A stretch of 64,000 nucleotides of DNA from Luteimonas rhizosphaerae (GTDB lineage Bacteria > Pseudomonadota > Gammaproteobacteria > Xanthomonadales > Xanthomonadaceae): assembly GCF_002849595.1 (NCBI RefSeq), contig NZ_NRQR01000018.1, positions 62,001-126,000 of the forward strand, in the 5' to 3' direction. The translations under genes were made by a program, and so were the position numbers. Every line of letters starts with the position of its first letter. Within the stretch, counting starts at the first letter, position 1. A model generated the notes under the pieces. That model ran no database searches and was not told the origin of the DNA. It saw only the letters and a list, made by a program, of their open reading frames with translations. Shown piece after piece: positions 8,080 through 15,894 of this stretch.

Positions 8080-9519
8080 TCAGGGCAGCAAGAAGGCGTG
8101 GGGGCGGTCGCGGTACCGGCGTAACGGGCTGCGCGCTGCCACGAGATACGCCGCCGTCAGCAGCGTCCAGATGAGCCCCCAGACGACCGCGTGTTGCGCC
8201 ATGGGACCGCGGAGCAACGTCATGCCCAACGTAGCGCTGGTCGCGAGAATCAATGGCAGCATCATGAGGAACATGCGGGTCGAGGCGACGCTCCGGTCGG
8301 CCAGCGCGGATACGCACATCAGTACGCTCCCCGCACCCACGCCGGCCAGCATAGCCAGCAGGTGGGCGGCATAGGGCCAGGGCATCTGCCGCAGCCAGAT
8401 CAGCAGGCCCAGCCCCGCGAGCGCGAACAGCATCAACTGGCCGAGCCGCACGGCGACGCGACGCAGCAGTCGCGTGGATGCCGTCGCGGCATCACCCAGG
8501 CCCGGCAGCAGCGCGAGCTCGGCGAATTCGGCGGACATCCGGTTGCGCTGCCGCTCCAGGCGCATCGCCAGCGTCCAGCCACCCCCGAGAAGTCCCACGA
8601 CGCCGCCGAGCAGCAACGCGTCGCGCAACAACGGCGTCTCGCCCTGGAATGGAATCGCGATGACCGCGATGACGAGTGCCGCGACGATTGCCCACTGCTT
8701 GGCAGCGGCCCGGGGTGCGACATATCCCATCGACCCCGCCAGCAGCGCGTCGATCGCTTGGCCGGGGGCGTGGGGGCCGGCACGCGTCGGGCGCGGCATC
8801 GGCGCGAGCCAGCCTTCGTACATGCGGGGAAGCGCGGACGCCGCGCCGGCCTCGGAGTCGGTCCAGACGACGATACCCCCGGGCGCCTGCAGCATCACCG
8901 GGCGACGCCAGGCGGGAATCGCCTCCGTGTCCGGGCCTCGCAGCAGGCTGCGCCAGCACGCCGTCAGGACCAGGAGGCCGACCACAGCGCCAGCGAGCAT
9001 TTCCGCAGAGCCCAGCGGAGGCAGGTACAGAGATGCCCACTGCCAGGCGCCGGGTGCCATCAGCAGAAGCACAGCCGCGGGCCACGGCAACAACGCGAAC
9101 AGCAGTCCACCGAGCACGCCGAGCGCGGGTGCGCCGAGCGCGACAGGGACCGGCACTTCGAGCGTGAGCAAGACGAGGCCAGGCAGGAGCACGGTGAGGG
9201 CGAGACCACAGGCCAGCGCCTGCCGGACGGCGCTGGCGATGCCGGGCGCCTGCACGCCGGCAGCGTCGCGCTGCAGCAGTAACAGACGCGCCAGCCATCC
9301 GGCCCACAGCGAGAAGTTGGCGATCGCGGCAAAGAAGCCGAGCCCCAACGTTCGCGCACCGTCGCCCGGCACGAAGACGCCAAGCAGGGCGGCCGCGACC
9401 AGCAGCGTGAGATAGACCGCGAGCATCCAGTTCCGGTGCCGCCGCGTTGTCGCCACCCGCATCGCGGCGAACGCGGCATGCAGGCCGGCGTGTCGTTGGA
9501 TCGGCATAACCGCGTTCAT
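8080..9519 (-). CDS. ABC transporter permease-type membrane protein (YtrA-linked operon)
   Basis: 479 residues, mostly hydrophobic, with about twelve predicted membrane spans in two halves separated by a charged loop near residues 200-270. No known motif is recognised. The ATG at 9519 overlaps the stop of the ATPase gene by 4 bp (ATGA), so the two are translationally coupled. The position, third in a regulator-ATPase-membrane protein operon, indicates the membrane part of the ABC transporter. The substrate is unknown; related YtrA-regulated systems in xanthomonads respond to envelope-active antibiotics. Confidence 0.72.
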   Translation of the reverse strand: MNAVMPIQRHAGLHAAFAAMRVATTRRHRNWMLAVYLTLLVAAALLGVFVPGDGARTLGLGFFAAIANFSLWAGWLARLLLLQRDAAGVQAPGIASAVRQALACGLALTVLLPGLVLLTLEVPVPVALGAPALGVLGGLLFALLPWPAAVLLLMAPGAWQWASLYLPPLGSAEMLAGAVVGLLVLTACWRSLLRGPDTEAIPAWRRPVMLQAPGGIVVWTDSEAGAASALPRMYEGWLAPMPRPTRAGPHAPGQAIDALLAGSMGYVAPRAAAKQWAIVAALVIAVIAIPFQGETPLLRDALLLGGVVGLLGGGWTLAMRLERQRNRMSAEFAELALLPGLGDAATASTRLLRRVAVRLGQLMLFALAGLGLLIWLRQMPWPYAAHLLAMLAGVGAGSVLMCVSALADRSVASTRMFLMMLPLILATSATLGMTLLRGPMAQHAVVWGLIWTLLTAAYLVAARSPLRRYRDRPHAFLLP

Positions 9520-10427
9520 GCCGACACCTCGATGAAGAGATCCTCCAGTGGCAGCGCCTCGGCACGCACGCTGGGCACTTGCAACAGGTCGGGCCAGGGC
9601 GCGTCCTCGCCGCGCAGCACGGTGATCGACAGACCGCCATAGGGATGTGGACGGCGCGCGACCTCGCCGGGCACGTCCTCGCGCAACTGCGTGGCAACGG
9701 CTTCGGGCACGTGCAGTCGCAGGTTGCGTTCCTTGAGGCTGTCGAGCTCGCTGTGCAGCAGCAGTTGGCCTTCGTGCAGGAACGCGACGTGCGAGGCGAC
9801 GCGTTCGAGGTCGGACACGATGTGAGTCGAGAACAGCACCGTGGTACCGGACTCGCCGGCGCGCGAGGCGATCTCGCGCAGCAGCTCGCGGCGGCCGACG
9901 GGATCGAGCGCCGAGGCGGGTTCGTCGAGCACCAGCAGTTCGGGTCGGGGCGCGAGCGCGCGCAGGATCGCGACGCGCTGACGCTCGCCGGGCGAGAGTT
10001 TCGCCAGCACGCGGTTGCGCGGCAGCTGCCAGCGTTCGAGCGTGGCGTCGACGTAGGCGGCGTCCCAGCTCGGGTAGAAACGCCCAATGAAGTCCAGCAT
10101 CTCTCCGATCTGCAGCCACGCCATCGCCTCGGGCTGTTGCGGCACGTAGCCGAGCCGCTGCTTGATCGCGTCGCTCATGCGCAGCGCGGGCATACCCCAG
10201 ACGGCGGCGTGGCCGGCATCGGGTTCGATCAGGCCGAGCATCGTGCGGATCAGCGTGCTCTTGCCGGCGCCGTTGCGCCCGATCAGGCCGAGCACGGCGC
10301 CCGGTTCGATCGCCAGCGACACGCCGCGCAACACGCTGCGGTGGTCGTACTGCTTGATCACGTCTTCGGCGGCCAGTGGCGCCGTCGTGTCGACGACGGG
10401 CAGGGGGCGATCGAGCATCGCGTTCAT
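9516..10427 (-). CDS. ABC transporter ATP-binding protein
   Basis: 303 residues from the ATG at 10427, which has a GGAGG about seven bases upstream. Walker A is GRNGAGKST, the signature is LSPGERQRVAI, Walker B is LLVLDEPASALDP, and the switch histidine is in STHIVSDLERVA. The fold is of the single-domain exporter type (CcmA/YtrB-like) with about 80 extra C-terminal residues. It overlaps the regulator gene by 4 bp upstream and the membrane-protein gene by 4 bp downstream. It probably energises an exporter or an antibiotic-sensing system. Confidence 0.9.
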   Translation of the reverse strand: MNAMLDRPLPVVDTTAPLAAEDVIKQYDHRSVLRGVSLAIEPGAVLGLIGRNGAGKSTLIRTMLGLIEPDAGHAAVWGMPALRMSDAIKQRLGYVPQQPEAMAWLQIGEMLDFIGRFYPSWDAAYVDATLERWQLPRNRVLAKLSPGERQRVAILRALAPRPELLVLDEPASALDPVGRRELLREIASRAGESGTTVLFSTHIVSDLERVASHVAFLHEGQLLLHSELDSLKERNLRLHVPEAVATQLREDVPGEVARRPHPYGGLSITVLRGEDAPWPDLLQVPSVRAEALPLEDLFIEVSA

Positions 10428-10813
10428 TGCGGATCCTCCGTGAGTCGGGTCTTGAGGCGGTCGAGCAACGTGCCGACCGGCAGTTCGAGTTCGCGCGCCT
10501 GGCGTGCGAGCGCGTCGAGTGCGGGATCGATCAGAATCCATCGCGCGGCGAGATCGGGCGGCGCGGTGAGATCGGCGACGACCATGCCCTTGCCGCGCAG
10601 CCGCAGCAGCACGCCCTCTGCTTCGAGCTGGCTATAGGCCTTGGACACCGTCATCGGATTGATCGCATGCAGCCCGGCCACATCGCGCACCGAGGGCAGA
10701 GCTTCGCCGGGTCGCAGCACGCCGCCCGCAACCAACCGCCGGATCTGGCCGGTGATCTGCCGGTACAGCGGCTCGACGGCGTTGGGCTGGATCGACAGCA
10801 GGCTTGCGTCCAT
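10424..10813 (-). CDS. GntR-family transcriptional regulator, YtrA type
   Basis: 129 residues from the ATG at 10813. The winged-helix DNA-binding domain occupies residues 15-80 (PLYRQITGQIRRLVAGGVL, then LPSVRDVAGLHAINPMTVSK). The short C-terminal tail is typical of the YtrA subfamily, which usually represses its own ABC transporter operon. An ATG eight codons upstream (10837) is possible, but both starts lie inside an inverted repeat that is probably this protein's own operator. A TTGACA at 10850-10845 would place transcription start at about the 10813 ATG, giving a leaderless message; no ribosome-binding site is visible for either start. Confidence 0.88.
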   Translation of the reverse strand: MDASLLSIQPNAVEPLYRQITGQIRRLVAGGVLRPGEALPSVRDVAGLHAINPMTVSKAYSQLEAEGVLLRLRGKGMVVADLTAPPDLAARWILIDPALDALARQARELELPVGTLLDRLKTRLTEDPQ

Positions 10814-10850
10814 GTGTATCAATACAACAATACACATAGGCGGGTGTCAA
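10812..10850 (-). promoter_or_regulatory. Promoter and operator of the ytrA-type operon
   Basis: An inverted repeat ATGTGTAT-N10-ATACACAT (10812-10837) covers the start of the regulator gene. On the minus strand a perfect -35 TTGACA (10850-10845) is followed after 18 bp by TGTATT (10826-10821), which overlaps the repeat. Repressor bound here would block the promoter. The AT-rich, symmetric sequence stands out in a GC-rich genome and resembles YtrA-type operators. Autoregulation is inferred. Confidence 0.65.
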
Positions 10851-10944
10851 GCAGCGGAGTTGCGAAGTTTCAATGGCCCGGCTGATCCAGACGCTCGCAT
10901 CGGCGGATGCGCGGCAAACGACGCGTCGAAGTGACGGCTAAGCT

Positions 10945-11610
10945 ATGCGGCGCATGCACCACGTTCTCGCCTCACTGTTGCTGGTCCTCTCGATACTGGC
11001 GTCGTCGTCGCTGCAGGCGGACGACGTGCTCGAGCGTCTGTCGGCTGCGGCGCCCGCGCTCGACCGCAAGGTGCTGGCGCTCGCGCTCGACGCCCGGGCC
11101 TGCGCGGCGCGCCGGCATGACGTCGGGCGCCGGCTCGCGGTGATCGACTATTCGCAGCCGTCGACCGATGTCCGGCTGTGGGTGTTCGATGTGCCCGATA
11201 CGCGGCTGCTGCACGCCGAGCACGTCGCCCACGGGCGAGGCAGTGGCGACAACGTGCCGACGGTATTTTCGGACACCGAGGGCAGTTACCAGTCGAGTCT
11301 CGGCCTGTTCCGCATGAGCGAGACTTATGTCGGCGGCAACGGTTATTCGCTGCGGATGGACGGGCTCGAGCCCGGCCTCAACGCGCGGGCACGGGAGCGG
11401 TTGATCGTCATGCACGGTGCCGATTACGTGGATCCGGCGCAGGGGCGTCGCCAGGGCCGCCTGGGCCGGAGCTGGGGCTGTCCGGCGGTGCGCAGCGAGG
11501 TGGCGCAGGCGGTCATCGACGATCTCAAGGACGGGCAGCTGCTGTTCGCCTACGCCGACGATCCGTCGCTGCGGCGCGAGTCCCGGTTCCTGCACTGTCC
11601 CGCCGACTGA
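10945..11610 (+). CDS. L,D-transpeptidase catalytic-domain protein, secreted
   Basis: 221 residues. A signal peptide (HHVLASLLLVLSILASSSLQA) precedes a murein L,D-transpeptidase catalytic domain. The active-site region near residue 175 reads GRSWGCPAVR, matching the S-x-G-C nucleophile motif, with an upstream histidine in LIVMHGADYVD. This variant subfamily is distinct from the canonical YkuD SHGCIRL form carried by the next gene. It probably acts on periplasmic peptidoglycan. The start could also be the ATG three codons on (10954). It is divergent from the ytrA-type operon. Confidence 0.78.
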   Translation: MRRMHHVLASLLLVLSILASSSLQADDVLERLSAAAPALDRKVLALALDARACAARRHDVGRRLAVIDYSQPSTDVRLWVFDVPDTRLLHAEHVAHGRGSGDNVPTVFSDTEGSYQSSLGLFRMSETYVGGNGYSLRMDGLEPGLNARARERLIVMHGADYVDPAQGRRQGRLGRSWGCPAVRSEVAQAVIDDLKDGQLLFAYADDPSLRRESRFLHCPAD

Positions 11611-11687
11611 ACGCGCGCGGCGCGGCTTCACGCGTCGGGCGCAGCGCCAGCCGGCACGATGGCGCCCTCTCCGTTGCAGGAACGTCC

Positions 11688-12719
11688 ATGCGCCAGACCC
11701 CGTCCGCCTCCGTGCGGCAACCCGCGTCCGTCCGTCCGCTGTCCTGGCTCGTCGCCGGCGCCCTGGCCGTGGCCTGCATGCCGTGGCAGCTGCACGCGCA
11801 GGAGGCCGAAGCCGCCGCAGACGCGGGGACCGACGCCGCCCTGTCCGCGGACCATGTCAACGACGCGGCCTTCGATGCCGGCGACGCCGCGCTGTTGCGC
11901 GCGCAGGTGCTGCTGGACCGGGCGCACTTCTCGCCGGGCGAGATCGATGCCGGCGCCGGCAGCAACACCACGCGCGCCATCGCCGGCTTCCAGCGCAGCC
12001 GCGACCTCGCGGCGAGCGGCGAACTCGACGCCGCCACCTGGGCCGCACTGACCGACGGCGCACCCGCGGCGCTGGTGACGCACACGCTGACGGCCGAAGA
12101 CGTCGCCGGCCCGTACCGGGCGCTGCCCGCGGACATGATGGAAAAATCCGAACTCGACGCGCTCGGCTTCGAGACCCTCGAGGAGGCGCTGGGCGAGCGT
12201 TTCCACATGTCGCCCGCGCTGCTGGCGCGGCTCAATCCCGGTGTCGCGCTCGAGGCCGGTGTGCGCCTGGTGGTGCCGAACGTCGCCGACGTGCCGGCGC
12301 TGGCCAAGGCCGCGCAGGTCGTCGTCGACGAGAGCGATGCGGTGCTGCGCCTGCTCGACGACGCCGGCAAGGTCTACGCGCAGTTCCCGGCGTCCACCGG
12401 CAGCGAGCACGATCCCCTGCCGGTCGGCGACTGGACGATCGAAGGCGTCGCTACCGACCCGACTTTCCACTACAACCCCGAGCTGTTCTGGGACGCCGAT
12501 CCGGACCACGCCAAGGCCGCACTGCCGGCCGGCCCGAACAACCCGGTCGGCGTGGTGTGGATCGATCTTTCGAAACCGCATTACGGCATCCATGGCACGC
12601 CCGAGCCGGCGAACGTCGGCAAGACCGAGTCGCACGGCTGCATCCGGCTGACCAACTGGAGCGCCCGCCGCGTGGCCGACGCCGTCGGTCCCGGCACCGT
12701 GGCGCTGCTGCAGGACTGA
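11688..12719 (+). CDS. L,D-transpeptidase (YkuD domain) with peptidoglycan-binding domain
   Basis: 343 residues from the ATG at 11688. N-terminal signal peptide (LVAGALAVACMPWQLHA), a peptidoglycan-binding helical domain near residues 65-120 (LLRAQVLLDRAHFSPGEIDA), and a C-terminal YkuD domain with the canonical active site HGTPEPANVG...SHGCIRLTNW near residues 300-330 (catalytic Cys in SHGC). It forms 3-3 cross-links or attaches proteins to peptidoglycan in the periplasm. It is followed after 6 bp by the M23 peptidase gene and preceded by another L,D-transpeptidase, so this is a small cell-wall remodelling cluster. Confidence 0.9.
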   Translation: MRQTPSASVRQPASVRPLSWLVAGALAVACMPWQLHAQEAEAAADAGTDAALSADHVNDAAFDAGDAALLRAQVLLDRAHFSPGEIDAGAGSNTTRAIAGFQRSRDLAASGELDAATWAALTDGAPAALVTHTLTAEDVAGPYRALPADMMEKSELDALGFETLEEALGERFHMSPALLARLNPGVALEAGVRLVVPNVADVPALAKAAQVVVDESDAVLRLLDDAGKVYAQFPASTGSEHDPLPVGDWTIEGVATDPTFHYNPELFWDADPDHAKAALPAGPNNPVGVVWIDLSKPHYGIHGTPEPANVGKTESHGCIRLTNWSARRVADAVGPGTVALLQD

Positions 12720-12725
12720 CCGCGG

Positions 12726-13442
12726 ATGCGTGCGCTGGCGTGGCTCGGCGGCGTGATCGTGCTGCTGGTGCTGGCGAACGTCGCCGGCTGGTGGTGGCGG
12801 AGCGGCCGGCTTGCCGAAGTGCCGGCGCCGGTGGTGTCCGCGCCGACGCCCGCGGCGGCCCCGGATGCGGGCGCGGCCCGGCCTGCATCCACACCGCCCG
12901 CGGCGGTCACGCTCCCCGAGCGTATCGAGCCGCCACCGCCGCCGGCGCTACCGACGCCGACGCCTGCGGTCATGTCGACGCCATCGTCCGCGCCGGCGGG
13001 CGCCCTGCTCGTGCCGGTCCAGGGCGTGCCGTTCGCCGCGCTCGCCGACACCTTCGATGACGCGCGTGGCAGCGAACGTCGGCACGAAGCGCTCGACATC
13101 ATGGCCCCGGCCGGCACACCGGTCGTGGCGATCGCCGACGGCACGATCGAGAAACTCTTCGACAGCGAGCGCGGCGGCCTGACGATCTACCAGTTCGAAC
13201 CGAGCGGACGCTTCGCCTACTACTACGCGCATCTGCAGGCGTATGCGCCGGGCCTCGCCGAGGGCGCGCAGGTGCGCCAGGGCGACGTGCTCGGCACCGT
13301 CGGCAGCACCGGCAACGCGGATCCGGCGGCGCCGCATCTGCATTTCGCCATCTTCCGGCTGACGCCGGAGAAGCAGTGGTGGACCGGCGAACCGGTCAAT
13401 CCCTATCCGTTGCTGCGCGATGCGCAGCCGCCGGCGCGGTGA
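12726..13442 (+). CDS. M23-family (LytM) metallopeptidase
   Basis: 238 residues. An N-terminal membrane anchor (LGGVIVLLVLANVAGWWW) is followed by a proline/alanine-rich linker (about residues 35-95) and a LytM domain. The zinc ligands are visible: HEALD near residue 121 and the HLHF motif near residue 206. All are intact, so it should be an active endopeptidase against peptidoglycan cross-bridges rather than a degenerate activator. It starts 6 bp after the YkuD gene, in the same operon. Confidence 0.9.
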   Translation: MRALAWLGGVIVLLVLANVAGWWWRSGRLAEVPAPVVSAPTPAAAPDAGAARPASTPPAAVTLPERIEPPPPPALPTPTPAVMSTPSSAPAGALLVPVQGVPFAALADTFDDARGSERRHEALDIMAPAGTPVVAIADGTIEKLFDSERGGLTIYQFEPSGRFAYYYAHLQAYAPGLAEGAQVRQGDVLGTVGSTGNADPAAPHLHFAIFRLTPEKQWWTGEPVNPYPLLRDAQPPAR

Positions 13443-13525
13443 TGTCCACGCGCTGACATCGTTGTGCGAGCGGGCGAGCGCGCGCGAGCGTGCGTGCAGT
13501 GCACGATGCGCCGCGTTGCAAGCGC

Positions 13526-13557
13526 AAAAAAAAGGAGGCGGCCCAGGGGCCGCCTCC
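13526..13557 (-). terminator. Rho-independent terminator of the fasciclin gene
   Basis: Stem GGAGGCGGCC / GGCCGCCTCC with a 4-base loop. On the minus strand it is followed by eight U. It lies about 80 bp past the stop of the fasciclin-domain gene. Confidence 0.85.
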
Positions 13558-13638
13558 CGCACGTGCGCGAACCAGACGAGGAGTCCGCGCGCGAATCGCC
13601 GCGACCGGCGCCGCCCGCAGGCGACGCCGGCGGTGCGG

Positions 13639-14301
13639 TTACGGCATCAGCACGGTGTCGATGACGTGGATCACGCCGTTGCTCTGGCGCACGTCGGCGG
13701 TGGTCACGGTCGCCACGCCACCCTTGGCGTCGGTCAGCGTCACGACGCCGCCGTCGGCCTTGGCCGTCAGCTGCGCGCCTTCGACCGTGGTCAGCATCGC
13801 GCTGCCGCCACCGGCTTCGATCTGCTGCGTCAGCGCCGCGGCGTCGACGTTGCCCGGGACCACGTGATAGGTCAGCACCTTGGTCAGGTCGTCCTTCATT
13901 TCCGGCTTGAGCAGGCCGTCGACGGTGCCCGCCGGCAGCTTCTCGAACGCGGCGTTGGTCGGCGCGAACACGGTGAACGGGCCCGGGCCCTTCAGCGTGT
14001 CGACGAGGCCGGCCGCTTCGACGGCGGCGACGAGCGTGGTGTGCTCGTTGGAGGTCGCGGCATTGGTGACGATGTCGCGGTCGGCGAACATCGGCGCGCC
14101 GCCGACCATCGGGTTGTCGGCCTGGGCGCTGGCGTCGGCTTCGGTGGACGTCGCGGCATCGGTCTCGACCGGCGCCAGCGGCGCGGTCGCCGGGGCATCG
14201 GCGGCCGGCGTCGTCATCGCGGTGTCGTCGGTCGTGTCGTTCTGGCAGGCGGTCAGTGCGAGCGAGGCCAGCAGCGTGGCGGTGAGCAGATTGAGCTTCA
14301 T
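13639..14301 (-). CDS. Fasciclin-domain lipoprotein
   Basis: 220 residues. The first 19 residues form a lipoprotein signal with the lipobox LTAC, so Cys19 should be lipidated. After an Ala/Thr-rich linker to about residue 80, a single FAS1 domain follows, with APTNAAFEKLPAGTV, LTYHVVPGNVD and the closing VIHVIDTVLMP. Fasciclin proteins mediate adhesion or are linked to stress in bacteria; no partner is encoded nearby. It is monocistronic with a clear terminator. Confidence 0.9.
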   Translation of the reverse strand: MKLNLLTATLLASLALTACQNDTTDDTAMTTPAADAPATAPLAPVETDAATSTEADASAQADNPMVGGAPMFADRDIVTNAATSNEHTTLVAAVEAAGLVDTLKGPGPFTVFAPTNAAFEKLPAGTVDGLLKPEMKDDLTKVLTYHVVPGNVDAAALTQQIEAGGGSAMLTTVEGAQLTAKADGGVVTLTDAKGGVATVTTADVRQSNGVIHVIDTVLMP

Positions 14302-14447
14302 GTCGGATCCCTGTGTGCGTCCGGAGACGGTGGGTGAACCCCGACGCGGATGCGCCGGGCTACAGGGACTTACGCCGCGCGGCGCCGTGTGGATGCATCA
14401 CGCGGAACTAACGAAATCGCTGCCGGCGCCGCGCGGCCCGTGCCGGC

Positions 14448-15122
14448 TCAGTCGAGCAGCGGCCGCAGCGCCGGCCACACGTGATCGAGGATCACGGGCT
14501 GCGCGGCGATCGTGGGATGCAAGTTGTCGTCCTGGAAGTTGGCCCGGTCCTCGGCGACCGGCTCCAGCAGGAACGGCAGCAGCGCCGTGTCGAACAGCGC
14601 CGACAGGTCGCGGTAATTGCGCTCGAAGCCCGCGGTGTATTCGGCCCCGAGGTTCGGCGGCATGCGCATGCCGACCAGCAGCACCTTCGCGCCGACGTGC
14701 TGCGACGCGCCGATCATCCGCGCCAGGTTGCGGCGGGCATCGGCCAGCGGCAGGCCGCGCAGACCGTCGTTGGCGCCGAGGGCGATGACCACGACCTCGG
14801 GCCGTTCGCGCACCACGGCCTCGGCGATCCGCGACGCCCCGCCGGCACTGGTTTCGCCGGAGATGCTCGCATTGACCACGCGCCAGCCCGGCGCCTCGCC
14901 CTGCAAGCGTTGCTGCAGCAGCGCGACCCAGCCCTGGCTGGCGGCCATGCCGTAGCCCGCCGACAGCGAGTCGCCCATGACCAGCACCGTCCGCGCGTCG
15001 GCGCCTGCGGACGCGGATGGCGTCTGCGCCTGCGCGGCGAACGCACACAGCAGCAGCACCGAACCGATGGCACATTGCATGGCGGCGCCGAAGGCCCCAT
15101 ACCGGACGCGCTTAATCATCAT
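14448..15122 (-). CDS. tesA: GDSL-family arylesterase / acyl-CoA thioesterase I (TesA-like)
   Basis: 224 residues. A signal peptide (VLLLCAFAAQAQ, cleavage near residue 33) leads to an SGNH hydrolase: block I GDSLSAGYG near residue 50 (nucleophile Ser), block III GAND near residue 115 and block V DDNLHPT near residue 198 (Asp and His). This matches TesA, a periplasmic esterase/thioesterase/lysophospholipase. The start at 15122 is an ATG pair. The gene is divergent from the YbbA-type ATPase with only about 55 bp between starts, the usual tesA-ybbA arrangement of gammaproteobacteria, which strengthens the call. Confidence 0.88.
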   Translation of the reverse strand: MMIKRVRYGAFGAAMQCAIGSVLLLCAFAAQAQTPSASAGADARTVLVMGDSLSAGYGMAASQGWVALLQQRLQGEAPGWRVVNASISGETSAGGASRIAEAVVRERPEVVVIALGANDGLRGLPLADARRNLARMIGASQHVGAKVLLVGMRMPPNLGAEYTAGFERNYRDLSALFDTALLPFLLEPVAEDRANFQDDNLHPTIAAQPVILDHVWPALRPLLD

Positions 15123-15177
15123 TTAAACCCTGTCTTCGAAGATGGCTGCCATCAGCGCAGGCGCACAAAGGAACATC

Positions 15178-15894
15178 ATGGCCGATTCAAACCCAGCGCA
15201 GGCTGAAACCCGCCACGCGCTTCTCGTGGACGGGCTGGGCAAGCGCGTGGCGCTGCCGTCGGGCGATCTGACGATCCTGCAGGACGTCGCCTTCCACATC
15301 GGCCACGGCGATACGGTCGCGATCGTCGGCGCATCGGGCTCGGGCAAGAGCACGCTGCTGTCGCTGCTCGCCGGTCTGGACACGCCGAGTGCCGGCAGCG
15401 TGGTGCTCGACGGCGCGCCGATCTCGACGCTCGACGAGGACGGTCGCGCCAGGGTGCGCGGCGAGAAGGTCGGCTTCGTGTTCCAGAGCTTCCAGCTGCT
15501 GCCGTCACTCAACGCGCTGGAGAACGTGATGCTGCCGCTGGAGCTGCGCGGCGATGCCGACGTCGAAGGCCCGGCGCGCGAGGTCCTGGCCCGCGTGGGC
15601 CTCGGCGAGCGCCTGCACCATTACCCGCGGCAGCTGTCGGGTGGCGAGCAGCAGCGCGTCGCGCTGGCGCGCGCGTTCGTGACCCGGCCGTCGCTGCTGT
15701 TCGCCGACGAGCCGACCGGCAACCTCGACACCGCGACCGGGCAGGCGATCATCGAGCTGCTGTTCGCACTCAATGCCGACGCGGGCACCACGCTGGTGCT
15801 GGTGACCCATGACGATCACCTGGCCGCGCGTTGCCAGCGTCGCCTGCGCATCGACAGCGGCCGCCTGGTCGCCGACGAGGCGATGACCGCATGA
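15178..15894 (+). CDS. ABC transporter ATP-binding protein, YbbA-like
   Basis: 238 residues from the ATG at 15178 (AAAGGA upstream; a start at 15142 is less likely). Walker A GASGSGKST, signature LSGGEQQRVALA and Walker B LLFADEPTGNLD are intact, in the LolD/MacB/YbbA style. It is next to tesA and overlaps the permease by 4 bp (ATGA at 15891), the typical tesA-ybbA-ybbP layout. YbbAP systems are thought to act on hydrophobic molecules or lipids in the envelope. Because the permease gene is broken, this ATPase may lack its partner. Confidence 0.9.
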   Translation: MADSNPAQAETRHALLVDGLGKRVALPSGDLTILQDVAFHIGHGDTVAIVGASGSGKSTLLSLLAGLDTPSAGSVVLDGAPISTLDEDGRARVRGEKVGFVFQSFQLLPSLNALENVMLPLELRGDADVEGPAREVLARVGLGERLHHYPRQLSGGEQQRVALARAFVTRPSLLFADEPTGNLDTATGQAIIELLFALNADAGTTLVLVTHDDHLAARCQRRLRIDSGRLVADEAMTA

